Shown: positions 9,121 to 19,028, numbered from the stretch's first letter. The stretch: DNA of 64,000 nt from Bacteroidia bacterium (GCA_016742095.1 JACVCJ010000001.1:183337-247336); one strand, 5' to 3'. The notes: generated by a model not told the origin, from the sequence alone. Made by a program: numbers and translations.

Positions 9121-11151
9121 TTAAAATTTCATGCGCAGTATACGTACGGCATTCAGTATGGCCAGCAGGGCTACGCCCACGTCGGCAAAAACGGCCTCCC
9201 ACATGGTGGCGATGCCCCCGGCGCCCAGTGCCAGTACCAGTATTTTTACCGCGAAGGCCAGTACAATGTTCTGTATGACCACGCGGCGCGTAGCCCGGCC
9301 GATCTGTATGGCACTTACAATGCGGGAAGGCTGGTCGGTCTGTATCACTACATCGGCGGTTTCAATAGCGGCGTCGCTGCCCATAGCGCCCATGGCTATA
9401 CCAATATCGCTCAGGGCCAGTACGGGGGCATCATTGATGCCGTCGCCGGCAAAAGCGATCACACGTGACCTGTCCTTTTTCAGGGCCTCCACTCTGGCCA
9501 CCTTGTCTTCCGGCAGCAGATCGCCATAAGCTTCTGTAATGCCCAGTTCCGCAGCAATTTTCTGAGTAATGGCTGCTTTGTCCCCGCTCAGCATCACCAG
9601 CTGCTGCACACCGTTCTCTTTCAGTCCCTGTACAGCAGCAGCGGCATCGTCCTTTACCTGGTCGGCAATACGCACATACCCGGCATAACGGCCGTCTACG
9701 GCCACGACCACAATACTGTCTGTCAGTTCGTCGATGGCTGTATCGTAAGGTACATCGTACCTGCGGAGCAACCTGCTGTTGCCGGCCAGTACCTGCCTGC
9801 CGTTTACCAGCCCCGAAAGTCCGTGCCCGGCAATTTCCTGCACTTCCCGGGTATCATACAGCGGGGTATTTTTCGGCAGTGCGCTGATGACAGCCTTTGC
9901 CACGGGATGTGTGGAGTTTTGTTCGAGTGAGGCCAGCACCTTCATAAATTCGGCTTCCGGCAGCTCCGGGCTGTGTATCTGCTGTACGCTGAAAACGCCA
10001 CGGGTGAGTGTGCCCGTTTTGTCCATGACCACGGTGTTGACCCGGGTAATGAGGTCCAGGTAGTTCGATCCTTTAAAAAGAATACCGTGCCGTGATGCGG
10101 CCCCTATACCGCCGAAATACCCGAGCGGTATGGAAATGACCAGGGCACAGGGACAGGAAATGACCAGGAACACCAGGGCGCGGTAGACCCATTCACGGGG
10201 TATGTACGTTTCTGCGAAGAACCAGGGCAGGAGTGCAATACCGAGCGCCAGCAGGAAAACCACCGGGGTATAGATACGGGCAAAACGGCGTATCAGCAGT
10301 TCGGTGCGGGCTTTGCGGCTGTTGGCATTCTGTACCATGTCCAGTATGCGGGCCAGGGAACTGTCTGCATAAGGGCGTGTTACCCGCAGTTCGGTCAGGT
10401 TGTCCAGGTTCAGCATGCCGGCCAGTACCTGTTCTCCCTGTCGTATGGTTCTGGGGCGACTTTCTCCGCTCAGGGCCGAGGTATCGAAACGGCTGAAAGG
10501 ACTGAGCATTTCGCCGTCGAGCGGTACTTTTTCCCCGGCTTTTACACGAATGGTCTCGCCGGGCTGGACTTCCCCGGGAGCCGTGTCCAGGTAACTGCCG
10601 TTGCGTAATACCGAAGCCAGGGCAGGCCGCACATCCAGCAGGGCACGGATATTGCTTTTGGCCCGGTTTACGGCCGCCGACTGAAACAGTTCGCCCACGG
10701 CATAGAACAGCATTACGGCCACGCCTTCGGGATATTCACCTATGACGAAGGCACCGCCGGTAGCAATGCTCATCAGGGTAAACTCGGTAAAGAAAGACCT
10801 CTCACGGAGTGCCTTCCAGGCGTCGCGCAGTACGGGAAAACCTACCGGGATATAGGCTGCCAGGTACCAGGCAAGACGGATGTACCCCGTAAAAAAAGCC
10901 GGTTTTATATGCTGATCGGCCAGAATGCCGCTTATCAGCAGTACAAAACTCAGTATAGAGGGAATATAGGTGCGGAAACGTCCCGGTGTGCCATGCTCAT
11001 GGTCGTGGTCCTCTTCTCCCGGCGCATGTGTATGTCCGCTGCCGGCCTTCAGCAGGTCGGGCTGCCCGGTTTCGGCATTGATCTTTTCTTCCTGGGTACA
11101 ACAGGTCATGCGGCCCTGTGCGTCGTAGGTATGTTTATGCGTCTGGTTCAT
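9121..11151 (-). CDS. Zn2+/Cd2+/Pb2+-exporting P1B-type ATPase
   Basis: This 676-residue inner-membrane pump exports divalent soft metals using ATP. Signatures are SCPCAL (CPC near residues 333-335), the phosphorylation site DKTGT (about 377-381), STHP of the nucleotide domain, AGDGIND, and an Asp in the last helix pair (FADVGVALLAIL), which fits the Zn/Cd subgroup rather than copper. There is no ferredoxin-like HMA domain. Instead the first 60 residues hold a CC pair and His clusters (GHTHAPGEEDHDHEH) likely to bind metal. The ATG at 11151 is preferred over a GTG two codons upstream. It is the last gene of the efflux operon, 21 bases after the membrane fusion protein, so cytoplasmic export and periplasm-to-outside efflux are coupled genetically. 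Confidence 0.93.
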   Translation of the reverse strand: MNQTHKHTYDAQGRMTCCTQEEKINAETGQPDLLKAGSGHTHAPGEEDHDHEHGTPGRFRTYIPSILSFVLLISGILADQHIKPAFFTGYIRLAWYLAAYIPVGFPVLRDAWKALRERSFFTEFTLMSIATGGAFVIGEYPEGVAVMLFYAVGELFQSAAVNRAKSNIRALLDVRPALASVLRNGSYLDTAPGEVQPGETIRVKAGEKVPLDGEMLSPFSRFDTSALSGESRPRTIRQGEQVLAGMLNLDNLTELRVTRPYADSSLARILDMVQNANSRKARTELLIRRFARIYTPVVFLLALGIALLPWFFAETYIPREWVYRALVFLVISCPCALVISIPLGYFGGIGAASRHGILFKGSNYLDLITRVNTVVMDKTGTLTRGVFSVQQIHSPELPEAEFMKVLASLEQNSTHPVAKAVISALPKNTPLYDTREVQEIAGHGLSGLVNGRQVLAGNSRLLRRYDVPYDTAIDELTDSIVVVAVDGRYAGYVRIADQVKDDAAAAVQGLKENGVQQLVMLSGDKAAITQKIAAELGITEAYGDLLPEDKVARVEALKKDRSRVIAFAGDGINDAPVLALSDIGIAMGAMGSDAAIETADVVIQTDQPSRIVSAIQIGRATRRVVIQNIVLAFAVKILVLALGAGGIATMWEAVFADVGVALLAILNAVRILRMKF

Positions 11152-11172
11152 ATACACTTGTCTGTATTGGGT

Positions 11173-12405
11173 TTAATGGGCATGTCCGCTGCCCCCGCTT
11201 TCGGTTTTTAACAGGTGACTCTGCAGGTAATAGGCGCCGGCCTTTACGATCTTTGCGTCTGCGGGCAGCTCCTGCAGCGGCGTTACGGCGGTATATCCCA
11301 GCTGCGTTACCCCGCTTTTTACTTCTACCCGCCGGAAGTGTGTACCGTGCGTGTGTTCTTCTCCGCCTTCTTCTTCGTGCGCGTGGGTTTCTTCTTCCTC
11401 TTCCAGTACGAAAATGAACTCACGTCCGTCGGCTTTTACCACAGCTTCCGAAGGCAGTGCGGGCACCTGGCTGGTACCTACGTCGATGAGCGCATTTACG
11501 TACATACCCGGTATCAGCACCTGTTTATCATTGATGATGTCGGCGTGTACGGCCACCGATTTGGTTTCGTTCTCGAATGCCTTACCCACGCTGAATATAC
11601 GGCCGCTGATCTCGGAATGGTCCTGGTTCGTAAGCACAAAACGTACGGTCTGTCCTTCTTTTACCTTGTACAGGTCTTTTTCGTATACTAACAGGTCTAC
11701 GTGCATCTGCGAATTGTCCACGATGGAAAAAAGAGGTTTCCCCGGCTCGGCATTGGTACCGATCTTTACGTTCACCGCGGTGATATAGCCGGAGATGGGG
11801 GCAATGACCGGGACCGAGGATATACTTTGTTCAGAGGCCGGAATGTTCATTAGTTCCAGCTGCTTTTTAAGCGAGGCGAAACGGGCCTTTTCGGTTTCGT
11901 GATCGGCTTTTGTTTTTTCGTAGGTCTTGCGGGAGTTCACCTGTTCCTGGTTCAGGACCTTCTGGCGTTCCAGTTCCGCGGTAAGAAATCCGAGGTTACT
12001 TTTTGACGTGAAGTAGGCCTCCTGGAGGCGTGTGAACTCCGGGCTTTCGAGTGTGGCCAGGCGTTGTCCCCGTCGCACGAACTGCCCTTCGATCACATCT
12101 ATATTGCGGATGAGCCCGCTGCTAAAGACCGATACATCGGCCTGGTTCTGCGGGGGTAATTTCGTATATCCATTGGCGTGGATCACTTCGCTCAGGTTTT
12201 TCATTTCGAAGCCGCCCGTTTGTATGCCCGCCGTTTTGTACTGGGCTTCGCTGAGCTCTACTTCAGGTTCGCCGTTCCCGCTTTCTTTGCTTTCTGCCGC
12301 AGCGGCCGTTTCCTGTGCCGGTTTCCGGTTGCGCAGAACAAGGTAAATGGCGGCGCCGGAAAGAAGCGCAACGGCCAGTAGTATATATATTGTTTTTGCT
12401 TTCAT
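11173..12405 (-). CDS. Periplasmic adaptor (membrane fusion protein) of a heavy-metal RND efflux system
   Basis: The 410-residue product has an N-terminal membrane anchor (residues 5-23), then barrel-sandwich halves around GLIRNIDVIEGQFVRRGQ and SGYITAVNVKIGTNAEPGKP flanking an alpha-hairpin. This is the HlyD/CusB/CzcB plan linking an inner-membrane RND pump to an outer-membrane channel. Metal handling is indicated by a His/Glu-rich insert (EEEETHAHEEEGGEEHTHGT) near residue 340 and a C-terminal GSGHAH. The gene lies eight bases downstream of the RND pump and 21 bases before the P-type ATPase. Zn, Cd, Co or Ni are the likely substrates; copper or silver cannot be excluded. Confidence 0.92.
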   Translation of the reverse strand: MKAKTIYILLAVALLSGAAIYLVLRNRKPAQETAAAAESKESGNGEPEVELSEAQYKTAGIQTGGFEMKNLSEVIHANGYTKLPPQNQADVSVFSSGLIRNIDVIEGQFVRRGQRLATLESPEFTRLQEAYFTSKSNLGFLTAELERQKVLNQEQVNSRKTYEKTKADHETEKARFASLKKQLELMNIPASEQSISSVPVIAPISGYITAVNVKIGTNAEPGKPLFSIVDNSQMHVDLLVYEKDLYKVKEGQTVRFVLTNQDHSEISGRIFSVGKAFENETKSVAVHADIINDKQVLIPGMYVNALIDVGTSQVPALPSEAVVKADGREFIFVLEEEEETHAHEEEGGEEHTHGTHFRRVEVKSGVTQLGYTAVTPLQELPADAKIVKAGAYYLQSHLLKTESGGSGHAH

Positions 12406-12413
12406 TGTAAGTA

Positions 12414-15400
12414 TTATAAATTGAGTAGATAGCGGAGGTTGATGACCGTGGTGTTCAGCCCCGACAGGGTTTCGATGTAATTCATGCGTATATCCAGTGA
12501 TGTGCGCAGTGCCTGCAGGTATTCCACGTAGGAAATATCGCCGTTGGTATAGCTTTTGGAGGCATTTTGTGAGATCACCGAAGCATTGGGCAGGGCCGAG
12601 TTATGGTAGTATTCCAGCAAACCGCTGTAATTGTCGAGCCGGGCCAGTTCCTGGCTGTAGCGGGCCTGCAGCGACAATTCCGTGTACGTGGCATTCGCCT
12701 GTTCCGCCAGCACCCGGGTCTGCGCTGAACGGATGCGTGCAGCCTGGCCCATGGAGAACAGAGGCAGGGTAATGCCGGCCGTAAATCCCTGGAAACGCGG
12801 CTTGCCGTCGTATACGATGGTCTGTCCGCCTACATTTTGCTCGCCGGTGAGCGATTGTATGTAGTAGCCGGCCATAATACCCGGGTACAGCTGTGCTTTT
12901 TCGTTCTGCCGGGCTGCCCTGGCCAGTTCTACTTCCTGCAATGCCAGCTGTAGCGCCGGATTGTTGTGTAACAGGGAACTGTCGCCCAGGTCGGGCGCCT
13001 GTAATGCGCTGAACTCCTGTTCCCGTACCTGAAAATCGCTGGTAATACCCAGCAGTACTTTCAGTTTTGACTTTTCAATATCGATCAGCACCCGGTTCTG
13101 GCTCAGCATACGCTGCATTTCCAGCTGCTGGGTCTCCGCCGTGGTCTTTTCCAGCAGGGTGATCTCGCCGGTGCTGTGCCTCAGTGCGGCGGCCTTTACA
13201 AAAGCCTGCAGCAGGCTGTCGTACGAGCGAAGCATGCGGTTCTTTTCCTGCAGGTAGAGTACGGTGTTCCAGGAGATACGGATGTTGTAAATGACATCCT
13301 GGCGGGTGAGGCCGGCCTGCATGCGGCTGCTGGCGGTCTGTGCCGCGATCTCTTTTTTCTGTGCGGAAAACCCGAAAGGGTTGATCTCCTGGCTGATGCT
13401 GAAGTTCTGATCGAACGCGCGGGTGTTATACTGTCCGAACATACCGGTGATATTGGTCTGCGGCATGTCGAAGGCCGAAGCTTTCAGGCGTTCCTGTGCC
13501 TGTACGCGCAGGTCGGCCGCCTGTATCTGTAAATTGTTCCTGCGCCCGGTCTCGATGGCATCTTCCAGGCTGTATACCGGCGGTTCCTGTGCCGACAGTG
13601 CCGGAACAGAGAACAATAGCAGCATACTTACAGCCGCTGTCTTCAGGCGTTTGCCAAAGCCTTTTTCGGAATAATAGTACAGCACGGGCAGCACCACCAG
13701 GGTAAGCAGGGTGGCCGAGATCAGTCCGCCGATCACTACGGTGGCCAGGGGTTTCTGAACTTCGGCCCCGGCGCTGTGACTCAGGGCCATGGGCAGGAAC
13801 CCGAGCGAGGCCACGCCGGCGGTCATCAGTACGGGACGCAGCCGCACCAGGGTGCCTTCTTTTATGCGGGCGATCACATCGTCCATACCGGCACTTTTCA
13901 GCTGGTTAAAGTAGCCGATAAGCACAATGCCGTTGAGCACTGCCACCCCGAAGAGCGCAATAAAACCAACGCCCGCCGAAATACTGAAAGGCATACCCCG
14001 CAGCCAGAGCGCAAATACGCCGCCGATGGCCGAAAGCGGAATGGCCGTGAAAATAAGCAGGGACTGCTTAACGGACCTAAAGGTAAAGTACAGCAGCACA
14101 AAAATGAGGCCCAGGGCTACAGGCACGGCTATGGCCAGGCGTTTGTTGGCCTCGGTGAGGTTCTGGAACTGTCCGCCGTAGGTCACATAATAACCGGGCG
14201 GCAGTTTAAGCTGTGCGTCCAGTTTTTTCTGTATGTCGGTCACCACGCTCTGTACATCGCGGTCGCGCACATTAAAACCGACCACAATGCGGCGGCGGCC
14301 GTCTTCGCGGCTTATCTGCATGGGACCAGGTTCGTATTTAATATCGGCCACCTGTTCCAGGGGTATCTGGTTGCCGGCGGGCAGGGTCACGTACAGGTTC
14401 TGCAGGTCGCCGATGTCCTGCCGGCTGTCGGAGGCGAGCCGCACTACCAGGTCGAAGCGTTTTTCGCCTTCGTAAACTACCCCGGCGGCTTCCCCGGCAA
14501 AGCCCATGCGGATCACCCGGTTCAGGTCGCCCACATTAAGACCGTACAGGGCCAGTTTATCCTTGTTGTAGGTAACGGATATCTGGGGCAGGCCCGAAAC
14601 ACGTTCGGCACGGGCATCGCTCACGCCGTCTACGTTGTTTATGAGGGCCAGTACTTCGTCACCTTTGGCGGCCAGCATATCGATGTCCTCACCGAAGATC
14701 TTTATGGCCACGTCGCTGCGTACGCCGGTCATCAGTTCGTTGAAGCGCATCTGTATCGGCTGCGAAAATTCCGTGTTTACGCCCGGTATGTCCTGCAGGG
14801 CCTCTTCCATTTTCTGCATAAGTTCCTCCTTGGTTTTAGCGGATGTCCATTCTTTTTTGTCCTTCAGGGTAATGATCATGTCGCCGGCTTCCATCGGCAT
14901 GGGGTCGGTGGGTATTTCGGCACTGCCGATCCTGGTCACGATCATGCGTATCTCGGGGAAACGTTCGCGCAGGATCTGCTCGGCCCGCGTACTCACTTCC
15001 ACTTCCTGGGAGAGGGAACTGCCCGATGAAATAATAAGGTGCGTGGCAATATCGCCTTCGTCCAGCGTGGGAATGAACTCTCCGCCCAGGCGTTTGAATA
15101 CGAAGAAGGCAAGCAGGAACAGGGCCAGGGAGCCGAGTACGATGCCGCTTTTTACGCGCAGGGCCCGGTCCAGCAGGGGCTGGTAAAAACGGTTCACTTT
15201 TTCCATGATGTGGTCGCTGAAGGTCTTTTTGCTGCCGCCTTCTTTTTTCAGTACCAGGGCGGCCATCATGGGTACGTAGGTGAGCGAAAGGATAAAGGCG
15301 CCCAGTATGGCAAAGGAAACCGTCTGTGCCATGGGTTTGAACATTTTTCCTTCGATGCCGCTCAGGGCCAGTACGGGCAGGTACACGATCAGGATGATGA

Positions 15401-16754
15401 TCTCTCCGAAGGCCGCGCTGCTGCGTATTTTGGAAGCGGCGGTGTACACTTCCTCGTCCATGCGTCTGGCGGAGAGTTTGCCCGTTACCCCGGATCGTAA
15501 GCGATGTACGATGGCTTCCACAATGATCACGGCCCCGTCCACGATCAGTCCGAAATCGATGGCGCCCAGGCTCATCAGGTTGCCGCTTACGCCGAACAGC
15601 TGCATCATACACACGGCAAAGAGCAGGGCCAGCGGAATAACGGAGGCTACCACCAGTCCGGCGCGCAGGTTCCCCAGCAGCAGTACCAGTACAAAGACCA
15701 CGATCAGGGCGCCTTCGGCCAGGTTGGTCTCTACGGTGGATATGGCTTTATTCACCAGTTTGGTACGGTCGATATAAGGTTCGATGGAAACGCCCTCGGG
15801 CAGGGTCTTTTTGATCTGTTCCATCTTGTCTTTTACGCGGGCCACCACTTCGGCGCTGTTTTCGCCTTTCAGCATCAGCACCATACCGCTTACTTCCTCG
15901 CCTTTGCCGTCCTTGGTCACGGCGCCGTAGCGTATGCCGCTGCCTTCGCGTACCAGTGCCACATCGCGGATCAGGATGGGAATGCCGTTCTGGTTCTTTA
16001 CCACGATCTTGCGGATGTCTTCCAGGCCGTTCACCATGCCGATGCCGCGTATAAAATAGGCATAGGGCTTTTTATCGATATAGGCGCCGCCGGTATTTTC
16101 GTTGTTCCGTTCCAGTGCGTCGAAAATTTCGGTGATGGTCACATTCATGCTGCGGAGCTTGTCGGGCTCCACGGCGATCTCGTATTGCTTCAGGTAACCG
16201 CCCAGTACGTTCACTTCGGCTACACCGGGTGTACCGATCAGCTGCGGCCGGATGATCCAGTCCTGGATGCTGCGCAGTTCGGTGGCCGAATATTTGCTTT
16301 CGTAACCTTTTTCGGGATACACCACGTACTGGTAAATTTCGCCCAGGCCAGTACTTACAGGCGCCAGTTCGGGGCGGCCCAGGCGCTGCGGAATGATCTG
16401 TTCGGCCTCTTTCAGCCGTTCGGAGATCTGGGCACGGGCCCAGTAAATGTCCACGTCCTCTTTAAAAACGACGGTCACCACGCTCAGCCCGAAACGACTG
16501 ATGGAGCGCAGCTCTACAATGCCGGGGATCATCTTTACCGATAATTCCACCGGGTAGGTGATGAACTGTTCTACTTCCTGCGTGGCCAGGGCCGGCGAGG
16601 TGGTAATGATCTGTACCTGGTTATTGGTGATGTCGGGCAGGGCATCCACGGGCAGCCTGCGCATGGAATAAATGCCGCTGAGTACCAGGGCCAGGGTGAA
16701 TAAGCCGATGATGAACTTATTCCGTATACTGAATAAGATGATTTTGTCTAACAT
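12414..16754 (-). CDS. Heavy-metal RND pump fused to TolC-type outer-membrane factor
   Basis: This 1446-residue protein joins two parts of a tripartite efflux system. Residues 1-1040 are a CzcA/CusA-type RND transporter: MLDKIILFSIRNKFIIG start, PVDALPDITNNQVQI, and the heavy-metal helix-4 motif GAIDFGLIVDGAVIIVEA. After the last transporter helices a second hydrophobic segment (MLLLFSVPALSAQ, about residues 1044-1056) looks like an internal signal sequence. It is followed by about 390 residues of CzcC/TolC-like helical hairpins (YSLEDAIETGRRNN to INLRYLLNL). In most Proteobacteria these parts are separate genes; fused versions are known in Bacteroidota. The internal segment may be cleaved to release the outer-membrane factor. 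The gene precedes the adaptor by eight bases. Confidence 0.93.
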   Translation of the reverse strand: MLDKIILFSIRNKFIIGLFTLALVLSGIYSMRRLPVDALPDITNNQVQIITTSPALATQEVEQFITYPVELSVKMIPGIVELRSISRFGLSVVTVVFKEDVDIYWARAQISERLKEAEQIIPQRLGRPELAPVSTGLGEIYQYVVYPEKGYESKYSATELRSIQDWIIRPQLIGTPGVAEVNVLGGYLKQYEIAVEPDKLRSMNVTITEIFDALERNNENTGGAYIDKKPYAYFIRGIGMVNGLEDIRKIVVKNQNGIPILIRDVALVREGSGIRYGAVTKDGKGEEVSGMVLMLKGENSAEVVARVKDKMEQIKKTLPEGVSIEPYIDRTKLVNKAISTVETNLAEGALIVVFVLVLLLGNLRAGLVVASVIPLALLFAVCMMQLFGVSGNLMSLGAIDFGLIVDGAVIIVEAIVHRLRSGVTGKLSARRMDEEVYTAASKIRSSAAFGEIIILIVYLPVLALSGIEGKMFKPMAQTVSFAILGAFILSLTYVPMMAALVLKKEGGSKKTFSDHIMEKVNRFYQPLLDRALRVKSGIVLGSLALFLLAFFVFKRLGGEFIPTLDEGDIATHLIISSGSSLSQEVEVSTRAEQILRERFPEIRMIVTRIGSAEIPTDPMPMEAGDMIITLKDKKEWTSAKTKEELMQKMEEALQDIPGVNTEFSQPIQMRFNELMTGVRSDVAIKIFGEDIDMLAAKGDEVLALINNVDGVSDARAERVSGLPQISVTYNKDKLALYGLNVGDLNRVIRMGFAGEAAGVVYEGEKRFDLVVRLASDSRQDIGDLQNLYVTLPAGNQIPLEQVADIKYEPGPMQISREDGRRRIVVGFNVRDRDVQSVVTDIQKKLDAQLKLPPGYYVTYGGQFQNLTEANKRLAIAVPVALGLIFVLLYFTFRSVKQSLLIFTAIPLSAIGGVFALWLRGMPFSISAGVGFIALFGVAVLNGIVLIGYFNQLKSAGMDDVIARIKEGTLVRLRPVLMTAGVASLGFLPMALSHSAGAEVQKPLATVVIGGLISATLLTLVVLPVLYYYSEKGFGKRLKTAAVSMLLLFSVPALSAQEPPVYSLEDAIETGRRNNLQIQAADLRVQAQERLKASAFDMPQTNITGMFGQYNTRAFDQNFSISQEINPFGFSAQKKEIAAQTASSRMQAGLTRQDVIYNIRISWNTVLYLQEKNRMLRSYDSLLQAFVKAAALRHSTGEITLLEKTTAETQQLEMQRMLSQNRVLIDIEKSKLKVLLGITSDFQVREQEFSALQAPDLGDSSLLHNNPALQLALQEVELARAARQNEKAQLYPGIMAGYYIQSLTGEQNVGGQTIVYDGKPRFQGFTAGITLPLFSMGQAARIRSAQTRVLAEQANATYTELSLQARYSQELARLDNYSGLLEYYHNSALPNASVISQNASKSYTNGDISYVEYLQALRTSLDIRMNYIETLSGLNTTVINLRYLLNL

Positions 16755-16852
16755 ATAAAACGCTTAATGAATTTACAGGCCGCGGTACAGCACCGTGTAC
16801 GCGGAATCTCCCCGGAGTGCGGGACTCCCGGGACAGAAAAAAGCAAATACGG

Positions 16853-17182
16853 TTAAGCTATTTTAGGCGGCTGCCAGATATTGCCGTAAAAATCGGGACA
16901 GGCAGAAGAGCGGTACAGACTGTTGGCCCTGGTTTCTTCCTGCACGGGAACTTTGGGCCGGGGCAGGGGATCGCTGAAGGATATCTGGGGGACCTGAACG
17001 CCGCAGCAGGAGCAGGTACAGAAAGGCGAACAGGCCTCCGTTTCATGGGAATGGTCCTGGTGTGTATCGGCCTGGGCCACCTGTGAGGTCTGGGCATAAT
17101 CGGCGCATTCCGTACTGTCTGAGCAGGGCAGACAGGCCAGTATAAAAAGGTATACGCTGAAAAAGTAAGCCAGGTACTTCAC
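16853..17182 (-). CDS. Small Cys/His-rich exported protein of the metal efflux operon (DUF6660-like)
   Basis: Starting from the GTG at 17182 the protein is 109 residues (VKYLAYFFSVYLFILACLPC as start). This N-terminal hydrophobic segment followed by Cys-Ser-Asp resembles the DUF6660 family commonly found beside heavy-metal efflux genes in Bacteroidota; the assignment is from memory of that family. A His-rich run (DTHQDHSHETEAC) and a Cys cluster (CTCSCCG) suggest a periplasmic or membrane metal-binding role. A longer start at 17260 is possible, but it would put 26 unrelated residues before the signal segment. It lies 98 bases upstream of the RND gene and is probably the first gene of the operon. 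Confidence 0.7.
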   Translation of the reverse strand: MKYLAYFFSVYLFILACLPCSDSTECADYAQTSQVAQADTHQDHSHETEACSPFCTCSCCGVQVPQISFSDPLPRPKVPVQEETRANSLYRSSACPDFYGNIWQPPKIA

Positions 17183-17186
17183 GGAG

Positions 17187-17194
17187 TCAAATGT
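17187..17194 (-). promoter_or_regulatory. -7 promoter element TACATTTG
   Basis: Exact TAnnTTTG match on the minus strand, four bases before the GTG start at 17182. It is the likely promoter of the metal efflux operon and predicts a nearly leaderless mRNA. Confidence 0.4.
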
Positions 17195-17267
17195 AGAAAA
17201 TCCGTTGGAACTACCATGCAGCAAAGTTGCATAAAGGGTTAATTTGCCGCAATTTAACATTATAAAA

Positions 17268-17302
17268 GCCGGGCCTCTCCCTGCGGAAGGAAAAGACCCG
17301 GC
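17268..17302 (-). terminator. Terminator after the DHCR24-like gene
   Basis: GCCGGG/CCCGGC stem, extended by partial pairing, followed on the minus strand by TTTTAT. It begins nine bases past the stop codon at 17312. Confidence 0.7.
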
Positions 17303-17311
17303 GGCAGTTAT

Positions 17312-18928
17312 TTATGCATGTACTTCTTCGGCTTTTTTACCGCTGCGGTATTCCACGGCGGACACGCGAGCCTTGTGCGATACTTTGTCGTACACTTCGT
17401 CGAAGGCGTTTTTACAGAGCGGAAGCAGGTTGCGCAGATGATCGTAGGTGCTGTGGTCGAACATCTGCCGGAACTGTTCGCGGCTCATCAGTGAACGGGC
17501 GTACAGGGCCTGGTAGCCTTTGTTGGCGATCACGAAATTCTCCAGTTCACGCAGGGCCCGGTCGCCGTTAAAGCCTTTTACTTTGGGTGTTCCGTAGGCT
17601 CCGATGTCCACGAAAAGGGTGTCTTTCTGTCCGTCGCTGCGGGTAAAGGGATGCAGGAAGCCCGTGCCGCCCTCGTTGTCGTAAATGGCCATAGGCGAGA
17701 GCCAGAGCGGGTACAGGTTGTAATTTTCATGAAAATGTTCCAGCGATTCCTTCAGCAGGGAAACGGGCATCAGCATATCCTGTACCACATGGTACTGCTC
17801 ACGCAGGCGGCGTGTGGTGGCGGTTTCGGTGTATTTCATAAGTGAAATGCCCGGCGGCAGCGCCCAGCCCAGCAATGCCCGGAACAGGGGATGATTGCCA
17901 AAGGGGATGATCTCGGCCATTTCCCAGAACAGGCTGCGCGTATGCCGGTGGTAATAGTGCCGCAGCGGAATGTATTCTACGGCCGACAGCCCGCTGTCCA
18001 TGAATGTTTCCACATGTTTGTAGAACCAGGGCTTGTAATAACGACCGATGGCATTTTTCTTTCCGTCGTCGTGCAAATGGTCGGTCAGCTGTCCGGTCAT
18101 GATCACAGCCCGGCCGGGGCCATATACCAGGGCCTCTACAAAGTCGTTGCGCCCTTTGTTGCGGCTTTCGGCCTCGAACCGCGTGCAGAGTTCTTCCATA
18201 CTGTACACCGGCTGGTAATGCAGGCGCACATACTTACGGGCGGGAATAATGCGCAGTTCGGCCGCGGTTAGGAATCCCAGTGTGCCGTGCGACCAGGGAA
18301 CGGAGTAGAACAACTCGGGATTTTCGGTACGGGAGCAGTGCACTACGCTGCCGTCGGCGGTCACCAGCTCAAAAGACTCGCAGATGTACTGGAACAGTCC
18401 GTATTTGTGGCTGCTGCTTTCCACGCCGAAGCCCATGATGAGGCCGCCAACGGTAAGATCGTCGAGTTCGGGCAGTACGGGCAGTGTCCAGCCGCGGGGA
18501 TTGAGCAGGGCGGTGATCTGGCCCATGGTCACCAGGGGCTCCACGCGCACGGTGCCTTTGGTCTCATCGATCTCCAGGATGTCCTGCAGTTTCACATAAA
18601 TACGGCGATGGGTCTTTTTGTACTTCGGTACCGAATCACTCATGGTGAACCAGCCCGAACGGCCGGTGGTGAGTTTGCCCGGCGAACCTTCGGCGATCCA
18701 GCTGCGCACCTGGTCCTGCACGTGTTCCACCCGTTCGGCATGCCGCGCGGGAGCGCTGTGCATCCAGAACGAGAGGCGCCTGCGTATACGCAGAATGGTG
18801 TTGTAGGTTACGGAAACGGGCAGAAGGAAAATAGTGGCAAACCAGCCCCGGTGATACGTAAGAATGTATTCGAACAGGTTAGAGGGTCTGAACTCCGCTT
18901 CGGGAGCTGTACTCGTAATTGCTTCCAT
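17312..18928 (-). CDS. FAD-dependent oxidoreductase highly similar to DHCR24 (sterol delta-24 reductase)
   Basis: The 538-residue product has a hydrophobic segment near residues 30-43 that could anchor it to a membrane, then a VAO/PCMH-type FAD-binding domain. The block at about residues 128-180 (VRVEPLVTMGQ, GWTLPVLPELDDLTVGGLIM, ESSSHKYGLFQ) and later blocks (YYKPWFYKHVE, EYIPLRHYYHRHTRS, HHVVQDMLMP-like, DIGAYGTP) match what I recall of vertebrate DHCR24 almost word for word. That enzyme reduces the side-chain C24 double bond of sterols with FAD and NADPH. The full length agrees (human about 516). The bacterial substrate is unknown: sterols taken up or made, or another prenyl chain. It has its own terminator. 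An EXPERA protein of a second sterol-linked family is encoded 3.8 kb away. Confidence 0.88.
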   Translation of the reverse strand: MEAITSTAPEAEFRPSNLFEYILTYHRGWFATIFLLPVSVTYNTILRIRRRLSFWMHSAPARHAERVEHVQDQVRSWIAEGSPGKLTTGRSGWFTMSDSVPKYKKTHRRIYVKLQDILEIDETKGTVRVEPLVTMGQITALLNPRGWTLPVLPELDDLTVGGLIMGFGVESSSHKYGLFQYICESFELVTADGSVVHCSRTENPELFYSVPWSHGTLGFLTAAELRIIPARKYVRLHYQPVYSMEELCTRFEAESRNKGRNDFVEALVYGPGRAVIMTGQLTDHLHDDGKKNAIGRYYKPWFYKHVETFMDSGLSAVEYIPLRHYYHRHTRSLFWEMAEIIPFGNHPLFRALLGWALPPGISLMKYTETATTRRLREQYHVVQDMLMPVSLLKESLEHFHENYNLYPLWLSPMAIYDNEGGTGFLHPFTRSDGQKDTLFVDIGAYGTPKVKGFNGDRALRELENFVIANKGYQALYARSLMSREQFRQMFDHSTYDHLRNLLPLCKNAFDEVYDKVSHKARVSAVEYRSGKKAEEVHA

Positions 18929-19028
18929 ACACTTAAGAACTTTTGTTTAGGAAAAGATAGTAAAAGTTTCGCTAAGATGCACCCGCCGCTGAAACTTTTG
19001 AGGGAGGAAAAGGCCGGCAGAAATAAAG

